From a virus, in IMG/VR virus record IMGVR_UViG_3300044695_002030, positions 1 through 25,991 of that record: 25,991 nucleotides of DNA. One strand, given 5' to 3'. The notes under the pieces were generated by a model. The model was not told the DNA's origin. It did not search any database and saw only the letters and a program-made list of their open reading frames with translations. Position 1 is the stretch's first letter, and each line of letters starts with the position of its first letter. Made by a program: the position numbers and the translations under genes. Of this stretch, positions 19,792 to 25,991 are shown piece by piece.

Positions 19792-20013
19792 TCATTTGTC
19801 AACCTTACTATCGAGTTTATCGAATATTTTGCCGAGCATGTCTTTAACGTCGCGCATGTCGGCTCGGTAATCATCGCGGCCAACGTAGTTCAAAGGCATT
19901 GCCCGAACGTCTGTGTCTAAGCGTTCTAGTGATCGGTAGATGTTGTTTAATATCCACCCGCCTAAGAACCCTGCCAGACTCACCGCAATGTTGAAAAGAA
20001 CTTGGGTATCCAT
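19792..20013 (-). CDS. Membrane-anchored coiled-coil small protein
   Basis: Seventy-three residues with an N-terminal membrane helix (LFNIAVSLAGFLGGWILNNI, about residues 6-25) followed by a charged helix ending DVKDMLGKIFDKLDSKVDK. Similar short proteins are common just upstream of phage lysis genes. The topology (N-terminal anchor, coiled-coil tail) resembles an inner-membrane spanin but is short. The start is coupled to the upstream stop as TAATG. Confidence 0.82.
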   Translation of the reverse strand: MDTQVLFNIAVSLAGFLGGWILNNIYRSLERLDTDVRAMPLNYVGRDDYRADMRDVKDMLGKIFDKLDSKVDK

Positions 20014-21815
20014 TATTGAGCCAATGCGTTTTGATTTTCTTGCGTGGGCGCAAGAGCGTTTTGTGTTTGCGTAATGACGTTTAGTTTGGTTGGGCTTAAG
20101 TTAGCTTGGCCAAGGGCTCTAAGCACATCAATGCGTTGCGACGCAGGAACTTTTTTCAAAAGCGTTTCAAAGTCTTGGGCAGACGCAAAACCTTTTTCAA
20201 GTTCCTTCAGCACGTTTGCGCTCATCTTGTCTTTTAAGATGTCAAGCATTTGGTTTGTCACCGTTACTTTGACATCTAAAAAGCTAGGCAAACGAAACTT
20301 GGATTGGTTAGCTTCCAAGATTATTTTCATGGCGTCTGCGCCAGCTTGCGTTTGGCGCACAACTTCAGCGTTGCGTTTTAATTCAGACTCAATGCCTTTG
20401 ACCACACCCATTTGTTGTGGTGACAATACTTGACTTAGGTCGTCGTACCGTGCCGCACCAGTTGCTTTTTTAAGCAGCGCAGTTTCACCGCGCCCTAATG
20501 CGGTCATAAATGGCCCAGCGCGCTCGCCAGCGCCAAGAGGTTGCGTAAGGACGTCTTGCATTGCACCCAAAACTTTAGCTTGGTTAACTGGAGGTGATGC
20601 GGCAGCAAAAACTTGCTGGGCGCGCTCATACCCTGGCAACGATTGTTCAATTGTTTTCTTAACGTCAACCAAGTTGCTAACAATAAATTTGTTGTCTTTA
20701 CTAGAAATCAAATCTTTAAGGTTATCCAACACCGAAGAAACTTGTTGCGCGGTAGTACTGGCATCTAAACCTGTTTTTACTTGCTCTAACGCAGACACAA
20801 GTTTGGCATTACCTGGGTTTGCGGCCAAAATTGCGTCCACTTGTTGCGTCAACGGCGCAGTGTTAACTGGCGTTAATGGCAGTGTGGCTGCGTTATAAAG
20901 CGGCTTAGATAAATTTCGCCGCGCTGTTTCGGCGGCTTGCAAATCAGGCGTAACCCCTTGCAACCTTGCCATGCGGTTTGTTTCTTGTGCTTGCGCTACG
21001 GACAACGCGTTACCGGGGGCGGTTTTAGCTTGAACGGTTTCGCCAAGATATTGAACTTGCGGTGAAGTCACATCTGCCAAAGCCTGACGCACTGTCATGC
21101 CTGGTGGCGCGTTGGCCAGCGCATTTTGCGCGGCGACTAAGTTTTGAGGCGCTCTGCCTTCTTCAGTCAACGCGTTACGCACAATATTACCCGCGCGGTT
21201 TGCTGCACGTTCACCTTTAATTGCGTCAACAACATTGCCTGCACCTTTGGCCCCCAACGCCAATCCATAGTTAGCGGCGGTAGTAACGGGTAACAATGGG
21301 TTGGTGTATTTAGCAGCAACACCCAGCACTTTAGACGCTGTGGGTGCTATGCGGGCTGTTGCTGATGCACCGCCGGTAAACAATGTAGATAGGTCAGCCG
21401 CTGCGCCAACAGGGTCAGTTGCCAAAGTGTTTTTTAATGCTTCAACGCTACCGTATCGGTCTTTGTACAGACCACCAACGGCGTTGGCTGCATCAACAGC
21501 ACGTTTGGCTGCTTCAGGTTTGTTGTCAATTTGGTTGACCAAATCAACAAGATCTTTAGGCAACAAATTTTGCAACGCGCCTGCGCCCACATCTATAACG
21601 CCCGACACAGTCTGCACGGGGTTTGTAATGGCGGTTATCAAACCTTTGTAAAAATTTGCCGCGCTTGTCCCTACGTTAGCTAACGCTTCGCCAGGCACAT
21701 CTGAAAACGATCTTCGTTGTGCAGGAATCCCGCTATCACTTGGTGTTGGCTTTGCAGTACTAAGATCAAATCCACCAGATGCAACTGGTGCGGCGGTGTT
21801 AAGATCAAAACCCAT
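20013..21815 (-). CDS. Ejection / internal virion protein, about 600 residues
   Basis: A 600-residue Ala-rich helical protein lying after two other ejection-type genes. It begins with two imperfect copies of a short motif (GFDLNTAAP and GGFDLSTAKP, residues 2-24), which I recall at the N-termini of internal virion proteins in several podophages. A hydrophobic, Gly/Ala-rich stretch at about 130-190 could insert into membranes; the rest is amphipathic helix. By position it corresponds to P22 gp16/gp20, proteins ejected with the DNA to make a channel through the cell envelope. No enzymatic domain is visible. Assignment is by gene order and composition rather than a specific match. Confidence 0.7.
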   Translation of the reverse strand: MGFDLNTAAPVASGGFDLSTAKPTPSDSGIPAQRRSFSDVPGEALANVGTSAANFYKGLITAITNPVQTVSGVIDVGAGALQNLLPKDLVDLVNQIDNKPEAAKRAVDAANAVGGLYKDRYGSVEALKNTLATDPVGAAADLSTLFTGGASATARIAPTASKVLGVAAKYTNPLLPVTTAANYGLALGAKGAGNVVDAIKGERAANRAGNIVRNALTEEGRAPQNLVAAQNALANAPPGMTVRQALADVTSPQVQYLGETVQAKTAPGNALSVAQAQETNRMARLQGVTPDLQAAETARRNLSKPLYNAATLPLTPVNTAPLTQQVDAILAANPGNAKLVSALEQVKTGLDASTTAQQVSSVLDNLKDLISSKDNKFIVSNLVDVKKTIEQSLPGYERAQQVFAAASPPVNQAKVLGAMQDVLTQPLGAGERAGPFMTALGRGETALLKKATGAARYDDLSQVLSPQQMGVVKGIESELKRNAEVVRQTQAGADAMKIILEANQSKFRLPSFLDVKVTVTNQMLDILKDKMSANVLKELEKGFASAQDFETLLKKVPASQRIDVLRALGQANLSPTKLNVITQTQNALAPTQENQNALAQ

Positions 21816-23167
21816 TATTTGACCTCTTTAAACGATTTACGATCTGGACTTACCCACGCTTTGTTGCCTGCGGCGTCACTTTCAAATGTCCAATTAGCGC
21901 CGACGCCTGCTGGACGCGCCGCACCTTTTGTAATTGATGACAACGGCGGCACGTCGGGGGCAGTACGAAGCCCCATACCTTCAATTGACGATTTAGGTAT
22001 ATCTTTAAACCGGGTGTTCCAGGCTTGTACGCTACGAGTAGCAGCTAGATGTTGAAGTCTAGCCAACTCCGTAAGTGTTTCTGGTTTAAAGTCAATTTTG
22101 CCGCCTGCAATCCCGCGCAAAAAGTTAAGGTCTTTATCTGTAAAGCCCTGCCCAGTACCCAAACCAGCGCTTTTAATTGCATCCAAAGTGCTTTGACCTG
22201 TAGCGGCGATAAGCAATTCAGTGTTGGCAATTTTTGCATTGTTGTCTGCGCCTAGTACGTTTAACCCTCGCGCAACATTTAATTTAATATCTGCAATTGG
22301 CCCTGTAAATAAATCGCCTTGTTTTACCAAGTCAATAATTCGATTAGCGCTTTCGGCCAACTGAGGTGCTTTTTCTGCCGCGCCTAACTTAGCATCATCG
22401 CGGTCTGCTATTTTTCCGGCTAAGCTCTCGCCATATTTTTTCTCAGTACTAAGGCTAATGTTTGACGCACTAGCACGAGCGATGTCTTTCTTTTGCGCCA
22501 AAACAGCAGGCGGCAAAGGCACATCCGCGTAAGTCCCCACAGTCTTAGGCACTCCACCAAGACCGGGTGTTTGAACAATATCTGTTTGACCACTACGGTT
22601 AATTGCTTGCGTAGACGGCTTATTCTCACTAATGTATTTGGTTGCACCAAGGGCAAACTGTTTTTTCCAGTCATCCAAACCAACAGGATCTTCTGGAATT
22701 CTTGCAACTTGTTCCATTAATGGAATTTTTGCAAGCGGCGAATTTTTTAGCGCAGGGTCGTTAACTACCCTTTGCAAAAACGTAGCTGCGTCTGCTTTGT
22801 TAGAAATTATGCCGGATATGTCACGATACATGGCCTGTGTATCTTGCATAAGTTTGGCGCGGCGTGCAGCTTCTTCTGTTTGTGATTTTTCAGCTTCACT
22901 AAGTTTGCCGTATATTTCGCGGCCAGGCTTGCCATATCCAGTCAACAATTGAGCGCGTACATTTGGATCAGTTAAATCAGCTTTTCTAAGAAAATTGCGC
23001 GTGCCTTCTTCTTCAGCACGCGCACGTTCATATTCGGCCATTTGCATTCGATTTAACTGGTTGGCTTGTTGCGCGTTTTGAATTTGCGACAACTGAGCGT
23101 ACTGCGCCAACTGATTAGGAAGTTCAAGTGGCCTAACGCCAAGAGCGATGTTTGGATTGAGTGCCAT
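21815..23167 (-). CDS. Ejection / internal virion protein, about 450 residues
   Basis: A 450-residue protein with a Gln/Asn-rich helical N-terminus (QLAQYAQLSQIQNAQQANQL), a charged coiled-coil segment to about 110, and a helical C-terminal domain. Toward the end it has GQGFTDKDLNFLRGIAGGKI, a segment that I have seen in phage ejection proteins, and a C-terminal tail resembling a small beta module (NWTFESDAAGNKAWVSPDRK). By position it is one of the three P22-like ejection proteins. The stop overlaps the next gene as TAATG. Confidence 0.7.
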   Translation of the reverse strand: MALNPNIALGVRPLELPNQLAQYAQLSQIQNAQQANQLNRMQMAEYERARAEEEGTRNFLRKADLTDPNVRAQLLTGYGKPGREIYGKLSEAEKSQTEEAARRAKLMQDTQAMYRDISGIISNKADAATFLQRVVNDPALKNSPLAKIPLMEQVARIPEDPVGLDDWKKQFALGATKYISENKPSTQAINRSGQTDIVQTPGLGGVPKTVGTYADVPLPPAVLAQKKDIARASASNISLSTEKKYGESLAGKIADRDDAKLGAAEKAPQLAESANRIIDLVKQGDLFTGPIADIKLNVARGLNVLGADNNAKIANTELLIAATGQSTLDAIKSAGLGTGQGFTDKDLNFLRGIAGGKIDFKPETLTELARLQHLAATRSVQAWNTRFKDIPKSSIEGMGLRTAPDVPPLSSITKGAARPAGVGANWTFESDAAGNKAWVSPDRKSFKEVK

Positions 23168-23176
23168 GTTTAATCC

Positions 23177-23884
23177 TTATCGTCCTAAACCAACGGAAGC
23201 GTTGTAGCCTGGATATGGTTCGCTCATCATAGAACCGCTACCTGTGCTACCACGCAATGCGTTAAGCAAAGCATTATTTTGAGAGTAATTTAAGTAAGTA
23301 CCCAAACCGCCAGTAATTGCATTGGCCGCGCCCACTTGGCCCGCCGCTTGAGCCGCCGCACCGCCAGTCATTAGATTGCCAACATTGGATGCATAGTTTT
23401 GGCCAGCTTGACCTAGTTGATTTACAGAAGTTTGACCAAAACCCGCCAAAGATTGCAACGGGTTAAGCCGCGCCTGACGCTCAGTTTGGTAACGATTAAA
23501 AGCGTTTGTGTATTCTTGAGTACCCATTTCTTGGCCGTAACGCTGCGCGGCTTTTAAAGCACCGCCAGAAATCAAACCACCACGAGCCGCAGCGTTGCGT
23601 TCAAGTGCTTTTTGGCCTTCAGCCAAACGGAATGCGTAGCCTGGGTCTTGCTGAAACTGGCTCATGCCAAACGGCGTATATCTAGATGCGGCTTCTAGTT
23701 CTGGCAATGCGCGAACGCCTGCCTCGCGAAACGGAGCTTGTAACTCTACTTGCCTCTCAAACTGTTCTCTTTGAAGTTCAGCAGCGCGGTCAGCCGCAGC
23801 GGCTTGCGTGCTTGCCGCGCTTTTAGACGCTTTTGCACCTACTAAACTACTAACAACCGTGGCCCCTGCTACCCATCCAGACAT
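23177..23884 (-). CDS. DNA transfer protein, P22 gp7-like
   Basis: A 235-residue protein. MSGWVAGATVVSSLVGAKAS is a small hydrophobic N-terminus, then a helical AAADRAAELQREQFERQVEL. The segment FREAGVRALPELEAASRYTP followed by QQDPGYAFRLAEGQKALERN and AARGGLISGGALKAAQRYGQ is a hallmark of phage 'DNA transfer' ejection proteins in several podophage groups. The C-terminal half is Gln/Asn/Gly-rich and low complexity. It would be packed in the virion and leave with the DNA. The start overlaps the upstream SET gene by 16 bases. Confidence 0.88.
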   Translation of the reverse strand: MSGWVAGATVVSSLVGAKASKSAASTQAAAADRAAELQREQFERQVELQAPFREAGVRALPELEAASRYTPFGMSQFQQDPGYAFRLAEGQKALERNAAARGGLISGGALKAAQRYGQEMGTQEYTNAFNRYQTERQARLNPLQSLAGFGQTSVNQLGQAGQNYASNVGNLMTGGAAAQAAGQVGAANAITGGLGTYLNYSQNNALLNALRGSTGSGSMMSEPYPGYNASVGLGR

Positions 23885-24723
23885 GGCAATTCTCCTTGTA
23901 ACGTGAGTCCAAAATTGACTCTCATTGATGCTCTGTAATCTACCAGTAATTCATCGCCTGCATGTATTTTACGCGCAGCGACTGCATAAATGTCATCCCC
24001 TACCTTTTCGGGTCTGATATTGCAGTTAAACGAATGGTTAATAAACCGCCCGCCGGGGGTTCTTTTACCATCCACTCGACCAGGGCACACAGTTTCCCCA
24101 GCTTCAAAATCTTGGGTTGCAAACAGCCCTTTGCCGTGAATCGGCGAATCGCGCAATTCCACAGCCACGCCTTCAGGCATCTCCATCAAATCAGACTCGT
24201 TATGGACAATCGTGTCCATTTCATTCTGAGTCATACCGATCTGATAAAGAAACGCCCCATAATCAATCTGCGCTCTTTGTATGTCAGTCCGGCTGTCGGC
24301 AAGGCCGCAGTCAGGCACAACATACAAACGGTCTTCTAGCACCGCCAAATCATTGCAGTCGTCTGGGTTGTCGTACACGTCCACCCAAACCACTTCGTCT
24401 TCAAACACTCGGCCTGCGCGTTGCATTCCAGCTTTTGCTGGAAAGTCGCATGGGCCAGTAAAGACTTTAATGCCGTCATCCGTATTGACCGCAATCGTAC
24501 CGCTTTCCACTCGAACGTGATACGGCGTCTTATGTTCTGCTCCAGTCAAGATTGTCCATGCGGGGATCGTAATCTTGCGCTCGTAAACGCCTGGCTTAAA
24601 AATATGCTCAGTCACAATGTTGGCCTGCGGCATTTTTAAGAGTTCATTTTGCAACGCCAAAACCTTGCCCGACATGGACAAGGTTGGTGCAAAATTAAAC
24701 CCCTTGCCGTAGGTTACACGCAT
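23869..24723 (-). CDS. Cupin-SET domain fusion, putative lysine methyltransferase
   Basis: A 284-residue two-domain protein. Residues about 35-125 look like a small phage-type cupin (HIFKPGVYERKITIPAWTIL, EHKTPYHVRVESGTIAVNTD, then VFEDEVVWVDVYDNPDD). Residues about 188-264 are a SET domain. SPIHGKGLFATQDFEAGE (193-210) holds the cofactor-binding GKG. GRFINHSFNCN (225-235) is the NHS motif. IHAGDELLVDYR (253-264) ends with the catalytic-type Tyr (Y263). No pre-SET or clear post-SET cysteine cluster is seen. It would transfer methyl from S-adenosylmethionine to a lysine, perhaps of a virion or host protein; the substrate is unknown. It lies within virion genes, coupled to the upstream gene by TAATG and overlapping the DNA-transfer gene. 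Confidence 0.88.
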   Translation of the reverse strand: MRVTYGKGFNFAPTLSMSGKVLALQNELLKMPQANIVTEHIFKPGVYERKITIPAWTILTGAEHKTPYHVRVESGTIAVNTDDGIKVFTGPCDFPAKAGMQRAGRVFEDEVVWVDVYDNPDDCNDLAVLEDRLYVVPDCGLADSRTDIQRAQIDYGAFLYQIGMTQNEMDTIVHNESDLMEMPEGVAVELRDSPIHGKGLFATQDFEAGETVCPGRVDGKRTPGGRFINHSFNCNIRPEKVGDDIYAVAARKIHAGDELLVDYRASMRVNFGLTLQGELPCLDG

Positions 24724-25058
24724 TAGGTCACCTCACGCCCAGAAACGCGGATATTGATTGCGCTGGCTGTGCCTGCAATTGTACTGATAAAGTCGCCAAT
24801 GCCAAGCACTTGGCCAACCAGTTCAGGAAACGTGTAGACCTCAGATGCCTGCAAAGTTTTGGTCTTGGTAATCAAGTTGGTGTTGCCGGCAGATCCAGAC
24901 ACTGTGACTAAGTTCACGCTGATCGTAGCGGCAGATGCGCTAATGTTAGTTGCGGTGAACTTGTCAATGATGGCCGTAACGCCAGTCGCTGTGTATTGCG
25001 TGACTTGGGTTGCTTCGGCAAATTTAGCCGGTACGAGGACTTTTACTGTGACAGTCAT
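24723..25058 (-). CDS. Beta-rich virion-type protein
   Basis: A 111-residue protein starting MTVTVKVLVPAKFAEATQVT. It is almost all short strands with Thr/Ser/Val-rich turns (FTATNISASAATISVNLVTV, then ASEVYTFPELVGQVL and INIRVSGREVT). This is the look of a jelly-roll or Ig-like decoration protein, and similar small proteins are found among phage structural genes. No cysteines. Its place between the fibre-like gene and the SET gene suggests a virion component. Exact role is unknown. Confidence 0.75.
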   Translation of the reverse strand: MTVTVKVLVPAKFAEATQVTQYTATGVTAIIDKFTATNISASAATISVNLVTVSGSAGNTNLITKTKTLQASEVYTFPELVGQVLGIGDFISTIAGTASAINIRVSGREVT

Positions 25059-25061
25059 GGT

Positions 25062-25757
25062 TTACTCCAATAATAGGCAATTGTTAGCGGCCTGTTGCAT
25101 GATGATCCAATTTGTGCCGTCAGACACCATTGTCGCCCAATTTCCTACAACTGCCAAGAGGATTGCTGTGCCAGCGACTGTACTGTCGATAGGCACAACA
25201 TTGCTAGACGCAGACACCAAGGTCTGCGCCTGCATGTTCTTAAACGTCAGATACCTTCCAACGTACAAAGACGCTGAAGGTAAGGTCACGGTGCAAGTCG
25301 AGCCTGACTTGTTATTGATAAACCAAGTCTCGTTAGCGGCAACGGTAAAGTCTGCCGTCTTGGTGACTGGCGCACTAAACAGCGCGGCAATGCTTGCGGT
25401 GATTAAACCAACGTCAACAATTGGTTGAACTTGCAACCCTTCAATCTGCTTTTGCATCTCAACCATCTGGGACTCTAAGGCAGAGCAGCAGTCGCCCAAT
25501 ACGTCAGGAATTGGTAAGGCAACTACTGGTGGCAGGGTTTCAACTTCTTGCGCCAGCGCTTGCAAGGCCGCATCGTAAGACGCAAGCAAGGACATAACGT
25601 CAGGGCCAAGGCCGCCATCATCCACCACATCAGTTGCAATGTTATTGAGCGACAAGAAAAACAAATACCACGCACGGTCAATCATACCCGTGCGAGGGTC
25701 AACCAGCGGCACTCGCGGCGGCGTGATCGGCGTTGGCGTAGCGTTAGGGCTAGGCAT
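25062..25757 (-). CDS. Fibre-like structural protein
   Basis: A 231-residue protein. The N-terminus is Pro-rich and contains PRVPLVDPRTGMIDRAWYLF, followed by FLSLNNIA, a segment typical of phage structural proteins near tail accessory genes. A short coiled coil follows (ALESQMVEMQKQIEGLQ, about 93-109). The C-terminal 95 residues are strands in a pattern common in head- or tail-fibre tips (GRYLTFKNMQ, TMVSDGTNWIIMQQ). It may trimerise through the coiled coil. The start overlaps the upstream gp10-like gene by 8 bases. Confidence 0.8.
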   Translation of the reverse strand: MPSPNATPTPITPPRVPLVDPRTGMIDRAWYLFFLSLNNIATDVVDDGGLGPDVMSLLASYDAALQALAQEVETLPPVVALPIPDVLGDCCSALESQMVEMQKQIEGLQVQPIVDVGLITASIAALFSAPVTKTADFTVAANETWFINNKSGSTCTVTLPSASLYVGRYLTFKNMQAQTLVSASSNVVPIDSTVAGTAILLAVVGNWATMVSDGTNWIIMQQAANNCLLLE

Positions 25758-25991
25758 TTGTTGGACTCAGAATAAGTTCTGCGCCCATGATTGCAATTTT
25801 CACAGGGTCAGTGGCAGACACCTCATACACTCGGTCACGCAACTTAGTGGTCATGCCCAGACGGCGCCAGATTACACGTTTGTAATATTGACCAATCTTG
25901 CCCATGGATGTCCAATGCTCGTTTGACCATGTGTGGCCACCATCGTCTGAAAAGCGAAGCATGACTTGAGGATCGTATCCTGGTGTGGCAA
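25750..25991 (-). CDS. Tail accessory / packaged-DNA stabilisation protein, P22 gp10-like (5' end cut by window)
   Basis: The reading frame is open to the right edge and ends at 25750, leaving the C-terminal 79 residues. The segment VMLRFSDDGGHTWSNEHWTS, then MGKIGQYYKRVIWRRLGMTT and RDRVYEVSATDPVKIAIMGA, is the conserved C-terminus of P22 gp10-type proteins and relatives, which close the portal vertex after packaging. Most of the gene lies outside the window. The downstream fibre-like gene starts 8 bases before its stop. Confidence 0.85.
   Translation of the reverse strand, partial: ATPGYDPQVMLRFSDDGGHTWSNEHWTSMGKIGQYYKRVIWRRLGMTTKLRDRVYEVSATDPVKIAIMGAELILSPTNA

Noticed and set aside
1-25991. 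tRNA genes, integrase, repressor, insertion sequence
   Set aside because: I looked for cloverleaf patterns, recombinase motifs and transposase genes by eye and found none. This does not exclude lysogeny genes outside the window.

Overview
The window is part of a tailed-phage genome, most likely a short-tailed, P22-like podophage of a Gram-negative host. The P22-type portal, the P22 gp10-like fragment, the DNA-transfer/ejection proteins, the 3-TM holin and the M15 endolysin support this. Base composition and protein style suggest a proteobacterial host; my guess is a freshwater betaproteobacterium, which the sequence does not prove. No integrase, repressor, tRNA or CRISPR array was seen.

Layout. 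(A) 1-4890, minus strand: the packaging block reads leftward as small terminase, large terminase, two tiny basic proteins, portal, and a truncated ferritin/Dps-like small protein. (B) 4891-5638 has no credible gene. It holds about twenty 9-bp elements matching or close to the DnaA box, inverted and direct repeats, an AT-rich stretch, and outward promoters on both sides. It is a candidate replication origin or a terminase recognition (pac) region. (C) 5639-8469, plus strand: an early-type operon of about fourteen very small, mostly acidic proteins of unknown function, tightly coupled by ATGA overlaps. It contains two internally duplicated gene pairs and two tiny membrane peptides, and it ends in a clear rho-independent terminator. 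(D) 8512-14769, minus strand: the replication block reads leftward as Cas4-like nuclease (DUF2800 type), a putative ssDNA-binding protein, a family A DNA polymerase with proofreading domain, a primase-polymerase/helicase of the NrS-1/D5 type, and a small conserved protein. (E) 14854-18204, plus strand: VRR-NUC nuclease, SNF2-like helicase, glutaredoxin-like protein and several small proteins. It is driven from a promoter that overlaps the divergent replication promoter. (F) 18170-25991, minus strand: late genes reading leftward from a gp10-like tail protein through a fibre-like protein, a beta-rich protein, a cupin-SET methyltransferase fusion, three ejection-type proteins and a lysis cassette.

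The two edges of the window both lie in leftward structural genes. The P22 order (terminases, portal, scaffold, coat, gp4, gp10, gp7...) would be completed if position 1 joined position 25991 through a missing scaffold/coat segment. The window is therefore probably a cut from a circularly permuted or circular map.

Most noteworthy are the cupin-SET fusion placed among virion genes, the iterated DnaA-box-like region between the packaging and early operons, and the small protein after the portal that reproduces the spacing of Dps ferroxidase ligands.
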